Position numbers and translations under genes: made by a program
Shown: positions 54,220 to 64,000 of the stretch, in pieces
How the letters are laid out: every line of letters starts with the position of its first letter
Numbering within the stretch: position 1 is the stretch's first letter
Assembly: GCF_027257155.1 (NCBI RefSeq)
Contig: NZ_JAPWDU010000003.1
Coordinates: 620,001-684,000, forward strand
Source of the DNA: Cerasicoccus sp. TK19100
GTDB lineage: Bacteria > Verrucomicrobiota > Verrucomicrobiia > Opitutales > Cerasicoccaceae
Direction of reading: 5' to 3'
Length of the DNA stretch: 64,000 nucleotides
The notes under the pieces: model-generated
What the model was told of the DNA's origin: nothing
The model's database searches: none
What the model saw: only the letters and a program-made list of their open reading frames with translations

Positions 54220-56382
54220 ATGTTCGTCGCCCCTCGAATGTTACTCGCGATCCTGCTGCTGCCCCTGGCGGTGATGGCGGCCCCGGATTGGGTGGATCAG
54301 CCTCTGGCCACTCATCCGCGCCTGTTTCTAAACGAGGAGATCATTAAAACGCTCAAGGCCAACGCCACCGGTCGCGAAGCGGACGTCTATCAGGAGATCA
54401 AGGCGCGTGTCGACCGTGCGATGAAGCAGGGGCAGAGCATCCAGTTTATCTTGCATGAAGGCATTCTGGTGGACGCGGCGATCGTGGCCATCGTCAGCGG
54501 CGAGGAGAAATACCGGCAGCAGGCCATCGAATGGCTTGGTGAGGGCATCGACCACGTGGAAAAACTTTATGCGCAGCGCAAGGCCTTGGGCTGGTTTTCA
54601 TTTCAGCGCATGGGGCTCTTCATGGTCTATGACTGGCTTTACGGCAACCTGACTCCCGAGCAACGACGCGATTTCGGCAAACGACTGATGGCCCACGTGG
54701 AGCAGATTAACTCGGGCGACGTTATCCCCGGCGAGAATCGTTATGGCTTTCCGGCGGGCGGATTTTACGGCACGTGGAACCTCTTCTGGTATGCGGGGCT
54801 GACGCTTCATGGTGAGGGTATCGACGACGCCAAAGCGCTCGAGTGGATACGCCGCGGCTACGATGACTATCAGCAGCTCGCCGAGCATCGGCGCGAGACG
54901 GCAGGGGACGACGGGGGGCTGGCCGCGCCCGTTTACGGCTATGCAATGGGTGCCTATCCGCGGGCGGAATGGAACTTTCTGCACACGGTAAACTCCGCCT
55001 ATGGCCGGAACTTGGCCGCGCAATTCGACTACCTGCCGATGCTGCTCAACTGGGTGACGTGGTCCATCATCGTCGGCGAGGACGGCTTGTATGACTACGG
55101 CTATGGCGACTCCCACCACACGAGCAACCGTTTCACCGACTTGAAGGACGTCCACCTGCAGCAGATGCGGTTTTTCTTCCAAGAGGATTACCCGGAGTAT
55201 GCGCAGCTCGCGCAATACCTGGCCGAGATTAATCCATCTGACCGTAAGGGTGAATACTTCTGGGGCGATCTTTACCCGCTGCTCTTGCCGGAAACGGCGG
55301 CTCCGGTCGAGGCAGTCGGGCCGGATGAAGCCTGGCCGCAGGCACGGCACTTTGAGGAGTTTGGGCAGTTCTTCATGCGCTCTGGATTCGAGCCGAGCGA
55401 CACGTATATTCTCTTCATCGCGGGGGCGAAAAACGCCGGGCACAAGCACTTCGATGAGGGGCATTTTACGATCTTCAAGCAGGGCTTCCAGGCAGTCGAT
55501 ACCGGCACGCGCGACAAGTCCGACGCCGCCTCGCACAAACACATTACCGAATACTACAACCGCACGATTGCCCACAACACGCTTTTGATTAAAATGCCCG
55601 ACGAGCGGTTTCCACACCATTGGGGCAAGGTCCCGCAGGGCAACGACGGCGGGCAAAACAAGACGAGCGGCTCGGAGATACTCAGCTTTCAGACCAACGA
55701 ATACTACACCAATATCGTCGCGGACCTGACCCCGGTTTACTCGCCGAAAAAGGTGACGCAGGTTATCCGGCAGTTCCTGTATTTACCGCCGAACCATGTG
55801 GTCATCCTCGACCGTGTTTCGAGCAAGGAAGCCGACTACCCGAAGACATGGCTGCTCCATACGCAGACCGAACCGGTGGGCAACGGGCGGCAGTGGTCCG
55901 CGCAGACGGACAGTGGCGTAATGCATGTGCAAACGCTGCTCCCCACCGATGCCGAGCGCATGGTGATCGGTGGCCCGGGGCGGGAGTTTGAGGTCGAGGG
56001 CGTGAACTATCCGCTGAGCAACAAATACATTGCCAAGGCGCTCATGGGCGACGATGCGGAGACGTTTCAAGATTTGCCGCTGGGCCATTGGCGGGTGGAG
56101 GTCTCGCCAGGCCAGGCGCGGGAGAGCGATGTGTTTTTGCACGTGATCGAAGTGGGCGATCGGGCGGATGCCGCCACGATGGCACCAGTCGATTTCCGCG
56201 AGACGGCGGAAGCGTGGTTCCTGAAAATCAATCAGGGTCAGCAGGCGGCGATTGTTCGCTTGAGTAAAACGGATCCCAAGGGCGGTGGCGTGCGCATTGA
56301 GCGCGGCGGTGATATTATTTTTGAAGAAGACTTCGATGGCGCGATCCAGCCGCAGCAGGGTATCGCCAAGAGAACCAACTAA
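54220..56382 (+). CDS. Secreted heparinase II/III-like polysaccharide lyase
   Basis: 720 residues; signal peptide MFVAPRMLLAILLLPLAVMA. The N-terminal alpha/alpha toroid (about 25-330, with AKTLKANA-like helices and DGGLAAPVYGYAMGAYPRAE) precedes a beta-sandwich region with FEEFGQFFMRSGFEPSDTYI, NAGHKHFDEGHFTIFKQGFQ (the HxxFDxG core of heparinase II/III-like enzymes) and TIAHNTLLIKMPDERFPHHW. Enzymes of this fold cleave uronate polymers such as heparin or alginate (PL12, PL15, PL17, PL21); the specific family is not determined. Start ATG 54220; ATG 54238 would keep only part of the signal. Confidence 0.82.
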   Translation: MFVAPRMLLAILLLPLAVMAAPDWVDQPLATHPRLFLNEEIIKTLKANATGREADVYQEIKARVDRAMKQGQSIQFILHEGILVDAAIVAIVSGEEKYRQQAIEWLGEGIDHVEKLYAQRKALGWFSFQRMGLFMVYDWLYGNLTPEQRRDFGKRLMAHVEQINSGDVIPGENRYGFPAGGFYGTWNLFWYAGLTLHGEGIDDAKALEWIRRGYDDYQQLAEHRRETAGDDGGLAAPVYGYAMGAYPRAEWNFLHTVNSAYGRNLAAQFDYLPMLLNWVTWSIIVGEDGLYDYGYGDSHHTSNRFTDLKDVHLQQMRFFFQEDYPEYAQLAQYLAEINPSDRKGEYFWGDLYPLLLPETAAPVEAVGPDEAWPQARHFEEFGQFFMRSGFEPSDTYILFIAGAKNAGHKHFDEGHFTIFKQGFQAVDTGTRDKSDAASHKHITEYYNRTIAHNTLLIKMPDERFPHHWGKVPQGNDGGQNKTSGSEILSFQTNEYYTNIVADLTPVYSPKKVTQVIRQFLYLPPNHVVILDRVSSKEADYPKTWLLHTQTEPVGNGRQWSAQTDSGVMHVQTLLPTDAERMVIGGPGREFEVEGVNYPLSNKYIAKALMGDDAETFQDLPLGHWRVEVSPGQARESDVFLHVIEVGDRADAATMAPVDFRETAEAWFLKINQGQQAAIVRLSKTDPKGGGVRIERGGDIIFEEDFDGAIQPQQGIAKRTN

Positions 56383-56397
56383 CTTTGCATTACAAAG
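56383..56397. repeat. CTTTG-CATTA-CAAAG palindrome between the lyase stop and the beta-helix start
   Basis: Five-base arms around five bases. It lies exactly between the TAA at 56380-56382 and the ATG at 56400, so it occupies the position of a ribosome-binding site. Degenerate member of the ACTTTGC family. Confidence 0.55.
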
Positions 56398-56399
56398 CA

Positions 56400-57695
56400 A
56401 TGACTCAAATTACGGTAGGACCCAGCAACGCCGACATCGTTACACGCGAGGGTGCCGGTATTCAACGCGCGATAGATCAAGTGGCCGGGCAGGGCGGGGG
56501 AGTTGTCGTTGTGCAGCCCGGCGAATACAGCTTGTGCAACGCCGTCAGTCTTGCGCCGGGAGTCCATTTAAAAGGAGCATCCGGGGAGACGATATTCCGT
56601 CGCGCGCCGCTGGTTGTCAGTAAGCTGGTGTGCGATGCCGACCGCGGGCAGCGCGTGATATATCCGCACAACCCCGAGCGGTTCCGCGTGGGCATGGGCG
56701 TGGGTTTGTATGATCGCAAGGGGCAGTGGACGAAGACTTCGACGCCTTGGGGTGTGACCGCGGTGCACGATGACCGCATTGAGATTCATCGGATCATGGG
56801 CGAGGAACGTTACGAGGAAAGCGATGCGGCAGTCGTGAACTACTACCCGATGATTCTCGCCAAAAACGCGGACCGTTGTGTCATCGAAGGCATCGTGTGT
56901 GATGGCTCGGTCCGCTTCGAGCACGAGCTATCGCATGGCATTGAGCGCGAGATCGCCGAGGCGTTTGCGGACCCGCCGCCTTACTTCAGCGACCGCGTAC
57001 GGCCGCCGCGCACGTCGTTGATTTTTGGTCAGCAGTCGCGTCATTGCGAGTTGCGGAATCTGCGCGCGCATCACGGCGCGGGGGACGGCATTTGCTGGAG
57101 CTTCGGCAGTGAGCATGCGCTGATCGATAGTTGCGAAACGGACCACAACGGCTGGTATGGCATCCATCCGGGCAGCCATTCGGCTTACGCCAAGATCACG
57201 CGTTGCCACATCCACCACAACGCGAGTGACGGGCTCTACATTTGCTGGGGCATCCATCACAGCGAGTTCACGCATAATGATATTCACGACAATGGCATGG
57301 CACATTGGCGCAGCGGCATCTCTATCGGCCACAAGGATAGCGACAATCTCATCGCGCACAACCGCATCGCCAACAACGCCAAATACGGCATCTGCATCCG
57401 CAGCAAAACGCCGCAGAATGCGCCGCATCGTTGCCGGTATTTAAATAATGTTTTGGAGGATAATGCGACCCCGCCCGATGTACTTAAAGAGCTGAAGGAT
57501 CTATTGCATGCGGAGGAGAATGTCGCCGCACAAATATCCATTGGCGCAAATGTGACCGGCCTGGAGTTTCGTGAAAATAGCTTTATCGAAACGCGGCCCG
57601 GGATGACTGGCGAGGTGCTTGCATTCCACGCGCATCCCGACGCGGGTGCATACGTGGAGGCAGGCAATTCGCTGAGCGGGGTTAAGCTTCGGTAG
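56400..57695 (+). CDS. Right-handed beta-helix protein without signal peptide
   Basis: 431 residues from ATG 56400 (a TTG-initiated form at 56385 is less likely). Pectate-lyase-superfamily start GAGIQRAIDQVAGQGGGVVV-like and VQPGEYSLCNAVSLAPGVHL, then successive coils: CVIEGIVCDGSVRFEH, CELRNLRAHHGAGDGICWSF, ALIDSCETDHNGWYGIHPGS, CHIHHNASDGLYICWG, HNRIANNAKYGICIRSK. Closely follows the heparinase-like gene (17 bp). No signal peptide or anchor, so unlike its neighbour it should remain in the cytosol. Substrate unknown; overlaps the end of the convergent MscS gene by 14 bp. Confidence 0.8.
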   Translation: MTQITVGPSNADIVTREGAGIQRAIDQVAGQGGGVVVVQPGEYSLCNAVSLAPGVHLKGASGETIFRRAPLVVSKLVCDADRGQRVIYPHNPERFRVGMGVGLYDRKGQWTKTSTPWGVTAVHDDRIEIHRIMGEERYEESDAAVVNYYPMILAKNADRCVIEGIVCDGSVRFEHELSHGIEREIAEAFADPPPYFSDRVRPPRTSLIFGQQSRHCELRNLRAHHGAGDGICWSFGSEHALIDSCETDHNGWYGIHPGSHSAYAKITRCHIHHNASDGLYICWGIHHSEFTHNDIHDNGMAHWRSGISIGHKDSDNLIAHNRIANNAKYGICIRSKTPQNAPHRCRYLNNVLEDNATPPDVLKELKDLLHAEENVAAQISIGANVTGLEFRENSFIETRPGMTGEVLAFHAHPDAGAYVEAGNSLSGVKLR

Positions 57696-58290
57696 CGGGC
57701 TTTTCCGACTCGGGCATGATCTCTGGGGCTGCGGCCGTTTTCTCCTGAAACTGCTCGTCGAGCTCGGTCTTGCCGGGGCCTTTTTTCACGCGCAGTGATT
57801 TCTGGAAAAACATGTTGTTGGGCACGCGAAATTCGTCGCCGTCCTCAGAGAGCAAGGTGGTGTAAAAAAGATTCAAGTCGATGACCTCGCCTTTGATTTC
57901 TTCGCCGACAAACCCAATCACGTCGTGCACACGAAAGGGTTTGGTAATCATCAGAATGAAGGTCGCCATGATGTGGCTGAGAATGCTCCACACCGCGATC
58001 ACGCCCACGGCGACCATTGCGAGCACGGTCGTGAGCATGGTCATCACATGGATGTCGAAGCGCTCCAGCACCAGGCTGGTAATGATCAGGACGCCCGCCC
58101 ATTTGATCGCGATTAAAATCGGGCTAATGGGTAAGGAGGATTGCACCTTCTTTTTGATCAGCATCTCCAGCACGCGCATCGTCAGCGAGAGGAGTATGAA
58201 CCCTCCGACAATGATGAGTGCGTTTTCGACCCAGAAGCTGAGCGATGCCTTTTCGAGTTGAGCGAGTATTGGTGTCATGAAGATAACCAT
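57682..58290 (-). CDS. MscS-type small mechanosensitive channel
   Basis: 202 residues from ATG 58288-58290, which is preceded by AAGAAGG. Three membrane segments (about 18-38, 60-82, 85-110) and the MscS pore/linker region VLAMVAVGVIAVWSILSHIMATF, followed by a short beta domain (VHDVIGFVGEEIKGEVIDLN, RVPNNMFFQKSLRV). The pore helix is unusual in lacking the Gly/Ala packing of EcMscS. A Pro/Glu-rich tail ends the protein. It probably releases solutes on hypo-osmotic shock. Confidence 0.85.
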   Translation of the reverse strand: MVIFMTPILAQLEKASLSFWVENALIIVGGFILLSLTMRVLEMLIKKKVQSSLPISPILIAIKWAGVLIITSLVLERFDIHVMTMLTTVLAMVAVGVIAVWSILSHIMATFILMITKPFRVHDVIGFVGEEIKGEVIDLNLFYTTLLSEDGDEFRVPNNMFFQKSLRVKKGPGKTELDEQFQEKTAAAPEIMPESEKPATEA

Positions 58291-58349
58291 AGGGCCTTCT
58301 TTACGGCAATTCAAGTGATGCCGTCAATGACACTGGTGTCGCGCTGCGC

Positions 58350-60038
58350 TTAGCGCATCTTTTTCATCTCGAACTGCTTTCCGGCGAGGGCTTCGACGAG
58401 GAATTTTCCCCAGAAATCGGTTGGCTCGTAGGACCAGTCTTTTATCAGCACGGGTGTGGCCTTCGGGTGCATGGAAAAGCCAGTGAAGTGCAGGTTGTAT
58501 TTCTGGGCCATGCCGAGGGCGTCGGGCACGAAGGTGTAGGGGTCTTCCTGCTGGCTACTTTTAATGAAGCTCATCTTTTTAACGTCGGCCCCGAACTCTC
58601 CAATGAGCACGGGATATTTCTCGGCGACATCGAGGAAGTTCTCCTGCCAGCCGCTGTGCCAGTTGTAAAAATGCGTGGCATACATCAGCCCATAGGTGCC
58701 CTCCTGATCCTCCAGCGCGTAGCCATCGAGGATGCCCTTTAGGTTGTAAGCATAGCCGGTGCCGCCCGCGATCACGATGTTGCGCGCCCCCGTCGAGCGG
58801 ACGGCTTCCAGCAGATCCTGCATGCCGATGAGCTGCACCGTGCCCTTGTCTTTGGTCTTCATCTCTCCGCCATTTCGCCAGAGCTCCCATGAGATGCCAT
58901 GCGGCTCGTTGTAGAGATCGAATAGCACGGCGGGGTTGTTCGCGTAGCGCGCGGCGGCGTCGAGCCAGAACTCGCGGGCCGACTCTTTGATGCCGCCATA
59001 GCGGTGCAAGTCGAGGATCACATAAGCGCCTTCACCGGAGGCCATCGTGACCACGTCGTCCACGATCTTGCGGTAGGCTTCGGCGTCGTTGGATTTTTGC
59101 TTACCCTTGCCGCGACCAAACCAGAAAGAGTCGATGATCGGCAGGCGAATCACGTTGGCGTTCCACTCCTTGAGCGCCACTTTGACCGAGCGGTGGATCT
59201 TCTCGCCCTTTGCCGACCATTCCAAACTTACGATGTTTACACCGCGCAACAGAACGGGCTCATAATCCGAGTTAATGACCTTGTTGCCCATGACGCCGAG
59301 CTGGCGGGTCTTGGGTTCGGCAGCGAGCATTTCGTCGATGATTTTTTGGTCTTCAATTTTCTTTTGGGCCTCGGCAGCCTTCTTTTGCTCAGCGGCCAGG
59401 CGTGTGGCCTCAAGCTCCTGGAAGCGGGCTTCGGTCATGGGGACCAGGCGGACTTCGTCAATGTCGAGCGTGCCGGATGCGGGGCGATTCAGGGTCAGCG
59501 CAATGCGAAAAGTCGTGGCGCCTTCGGGCTTGATGTAGTCGCGCGACGCGACCTGCCAAACTTGCGCATGTGAGTCGAAAATGACGTCACTCAGCTTGGG
59601 GCCGACGCGGTTGCCTTCGGCGTCGAGGTAAGCAAAGCGGGCGCGCGCATCGCACAGCCAGCCTCCCTTGCCGAACTTTACGTTTTCATTGCGGAAGCGG
59701 GCGTGAAATGCGACGCCCTTGATGTCTTCAGTGAGAGAAATGTCTTGTTCGATGCTTACGAGCTGGTCGGGCGCTTCGGAGATGAGCCGCACGAAGGTAT
59801 CGCGGGTATCGTTGTCCTTGAGCGTTTCGATTTTGCCTTCGGAATTTTCCGGTGTGGTCCAGTGCTCAGGGATGCCCGTTTGGCTGGCCGCACCATCGAA
59901 GTCGCCGTTGATGACGAGCGTTGGTTGAAGGTCATTGCCCAATGGTGGCGCGAGATACTTAGCTGCGTTTAGGTTGGCTAAGCCGAGCGTGAAGAAGGCA
60001 AGGCAGGTAATCGAGAAAGTGCGAATTCGGGGGATCAT
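58350..60038 (-). CDS. Secreted glycoside hydrolase family 5 (cellulase-like) with N-terminal carbohydrate-binding-like domain
   Basis: 562 residues from ATG 60036-60038 (MIPRIRTFSITCLAFFTLGL..., signal peptide). Residues about 40-190 form a CBM4/9-like jelly roll (INGDFDGAASQTGIPEHWTT; VAFHARFRNENVKFGKGGWL). A Gln/Lys-rich helical linker (AEQKKAAEAQKKIEDQKIID) leads to a GH5 barrel: NIVSLEWSAKGEKIHRSVKV, VIRLPIIDSFWFG, acid/base E378 in VLFDLYNEPHGISW and nucleophile E481 in YPVLIGEFGADV. Likely acts on beta-glucans outside the cell. A long upstream TTG extension is ignored. Confidence 0.9.
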   Translation of the reverse strand: MIPRIRTFSITCLAFFTLGLANLNAAKYLAPPLGNDLQPTLVINGDFDGAASQTGIPEHWTTPENSEGKIETLKDNDTRDTFVRLISEAPDQLVSIEQDISLTEDIKGVAFHARFRNENVKFGKGGWLCDARARFAYLDAEGNRVGPKLSDVIFDSHAQVWQVASRDYIKPEGATTFRIALTLNRPASGTLDIDEVRLVPMTEARFQELEATRLAAEQKKAAEAQKKIEDQKIIDEMLAAEPKTRQLGVMGNKVINSDYEPVLLRGVNIVSLEWSAKGEKIHRSVKVALKEWNANVIRLPIIDSFWFGRGKGKQKSNDAEAYRKIVDDVVTMASGEGAYVILDLHRYGGIKESAREFWLDAAARYANNPAVLFDLYNEPHGISWELWRNGGEMKTKDKGTVQLIGMQDLLEAVRSTGARNIVIAGGTGYAYNLKGILDGYALEDQEGTYGLMYATHFYNWHSGWQENFLDVAEKYPVLIGEFGADVKKMSFIKSSQQEDPYTFVPDALGMAQKYNLHFTGFSMHPKATPVLIKDWSYEPTDFWGKFLVEALAGKQFEMKKMR

Positions 60039-62655
<2,617 letters not shown>

Positions 62656-62680
62656 GTTGCGGCAACATCGTTTCACTTTC

Positions 62681-62711
62681 AGCGGACGGCCATAGTGGTC
62701 GTCCGCTTTTT
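62681..62711 (+). terminator. Terminator of katG
   Basis: Stem AGCGGACG / CGTCCGCT (62681-62688 and 62700-62707) with an 11-base loop, followed by TTTTT. Convergent with the arsenite transporter gene, whose end is at 62723. Confidence 0.85.
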
Positions 62712-62722
62712 GTTGGCGATTA

Positions 62723-63799
62723 TCAAACGGCGGCCTCGTTAAAATACTTTCGGCGAAACCAGAAGGCCAGGCTCACGAGACCGATCATCACGGGCACTTC
62801 CACCAGTGGCCCAATGACGGCGGCAAACGCCGCGCCGGAGCCGATGCCAAACACCGCCACGGCTACCGCAATGGCGAGCTCGAAGTTGTTGCTGGCCGCG
62901 GTGAAGCTGAGCGTCACGCTTTGGCGGTAATCCGCGCCAACCCATTTGCCCATCAGGAAGCTGACGATGAACATGATCAGGAAATAGATCGTCAGCGGAA
63001 TTGCGATGAGGAGGACGTCCATCGGCAGCTCCAAAATCTTGTCTCCCTTAAAGCTGAACATCAGCACGATCGTGAACAGCAGGGCAATGAGTGTCAGCGG
63101 GCTGATGCGCGGGATAAACTTTTTCTCATACCAATCGCGTCCCTTGAGTTTTACCCCGATGAGGCGCGTTAGCATGCCGCCAAAAAACGGGATGCCCAGA
63201 TAGATCAGCACGCTGATGGCGACCTCGCTCATCGTGATCGAGACTACGCTGCCTTCGAGCCCAAACACGCCGGGCAGCCACGTGATAAATACCCAGGCGT
63301 ATAGGCTGAAAAAGACGACTTGGAAAACACTGTTGAAGGCGACCAGGCCGGCAGCGTATTCGTTGTCACCCTCAGCGAGCTCGTTCCACACGATCACCAT
63401 GGCAATGCAGCGCGCCAAACCGATCAAGATGACGCCGGTCATGTATTCCGGATGACCGCGCAAAAAGATGATCGCGAGGACAAACATCAGTACCGGACCG
63501 ATGATCCAGTTTTGCACGAGCGATAGGGTGAGCACCTTTACATTGCGAAACACGCGGTGCATCTCCTCGTAGCGAACCTTCGCCAGCGGCGGATACATCA
63601 TGAGGATCAGGCCTATGGCAATGGGCACATTCGTCGTGCCCACTTGGAATTGGCTCAGAAATGCGTCCGCGCCATCCCAAAGGGCACCAATCGCCACGCC
63701 CAGCCCCATGGCGAGAAATATCCAAAGCGTTAAAAAGCGATCGAGAAACCCCAGCTCTTTTTTGCAAGGCGGGCAATTTGCGGTTTTTGCTTGGTTCAT
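62723..63799 (-). CDS. acr3: ACR3-type arsenite efflux transporter
   Basis: 358 residues with about ten transmembrane helices. The ACR3 signature [20 protein letters not shown] carries the conserved Cys of the fourth helix, and [20 protein letters not shown] and [20 protein letters not shown] are the conserved later helices. N-terminus [20 protein letters not shown] contains a CPPC motif ahead of the first helix. It exports arsenite driven by proton motive force. arsR or arsC genes are not seen in the 200 bp to the window edge but may follow. Confidence 0.93.
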   Translation of the reverse strand: MNQAKTANCPPCKKELGFLDRFLTLWIFLAMGLGVAIGALWDGADAFLSQFQVGTTNVPIAIGLILMMYPPLAKVRYEEMHRVFRNVKVLTLSLVQNWIIGPVLMFVLAIIFLRGHPEYMTGVILIGLARCIAMVIVWNELAEGDNEYAAGLVAFNSVFQVVFFSLYAWVFITWLPGVFGLEGSVVSITMSEVAISVLIYLGIPFFGGMLTRLIGVKLKGRDWYEKKFIPRISPLTLIALLFTIVLMFSFKGDKILELPMDVLLIAIPLTIYFLIMFIVSFLMGKWVGADYRQSVTLSFTAASNNFELAIAVAVAVFGIGSGAAFAAVIGPLVEVPVMIGLVSLAFWFRRKYFNEAAV

Positions 63800-64000
63800 T
63801 TTTTAATTACTTAGATCAGCATATTCAGAGGGATGCATATACTGTCAAATGAGAATTATATTCCTTTCATTGGCGGAGTCATTAAATTAGCTGCTATCAG
63901 TTGCTAAGCCAGTTTTGCTGCTCACGTGCTCGAGTGGGTCTTTCGGGGTAGTGTCTTTCCTTTATGAGGTGTCTACCAAAAGGCATGGGTGTTTGGTTAG
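63800..64000. other. Right-edge region without an assigned gene
   Basis: Contains the promoter of the arsenite transporter on the minus strand. On the plus strand an ATG at 63964 opens a frame (MRCLPKGMGVWL) that runs off the edge; with 12 codons it cannot be judged. Confidence 0.4.

Noticed and set aside
54598-55656. 352-codon minus-strand frame opposite the heparinase-like gene
   Set aside because: Shadow frame; the sense gene has signal peptide and domain support.

Overview
The window looks like chromosomal DNA of a marine or aquatic member of the Verrucomicrobiota, most likely class Opitutia (Puniceicoccales-like). The grounds are: a moderately GC-rich genome; a PEP-CTERM protein ending in a VPEPSTYALALGA-type anchor; a giant secreted Ig/BNR/delta-60 protein with the C-terminal linker DLNNNGQPDGLDFIFG; lipid A (lpxB) and menaquinone (menF, menD) genes; an alginate-lyase-type PL6 enzyme; and intergenic spaces full of palindromic repeats. 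This is inference from gene content. No rRNA, tRNA, CRISPR, integrase or transposase gene was recognised.

Layout. 1-5.8 kb: start of a Tat-exported aldo/keto reductase, a DUF429 protein, purE, a membrane methyltransferase and the purS-purQ-purL operon; purK lies apart at 38 kb. 6-8.9 kb: a TetR-type repressor with matching palindromic operators in front of itself and of a divergent-looking (same-strand) set coding for an AhpD-like protein, a DUF1348 protein, a DUF5069 protein and a small membrane protein. 9-24.5 kb: a complete Wsp-like chemosensory array (two MCPs, CheW, CheR-TPR, CheW, CheA with tandem HPt and receiver, then CheB), interrupted between CheA and CheB by an oppositely oriented 1460-residue secreted protein. 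25-31 kb: hisC, a CNNM/CorC-type membrane protein, and a three-gene set with two SPFH proteins and a winged-helix/membrane protein. 31-38.6 kb: menF-menD, metG, a small ferredoxin, an Smr-domain protein, a lipoprotein, purK. 38.7-46.7 kb: cytochrome c lipoprotein, PL6 lyase, small lipoprotein, an EF-G of the gammaproteobacterial EF-G2 type, an esterase, a glycerophosphodiesterase. 46.7-54 kb: HxlR regulator with an azoreductase, PEP-CTERM protein, uridine kinase, MidA-type methyltransferase, DEAD-box helicase, lpxB with a Gfo/Idh/MocA oxidoreductase. 54-64 kb: heparinase-like enzyme, a cytosolic beta-helix protein, MscS-type channel, GH5 glycosidase, katG and an ACR3 arsenite exporter.

The most unusual signal is in the repeats. 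At least five structural families occur: (a) short palindromes of the form ACTTTGC-NNN-GCAAAGT and related GC-NNN-GC hairpins, which sit on stop codons and also occur in frame inside menD (twice) and menF (once); (b) paired inverted REP-like units headed by GTAG (REPIN-like); (c) paired inverted units headed by GGTGGC; (d) a 322-bp nested-palindrome element with 21-bp terminal inverted repeats; (e) a 28-bp-armed element built on CACGGAGGCAC. Together with the Wsp-like array these are the parts that most deserve a second look.
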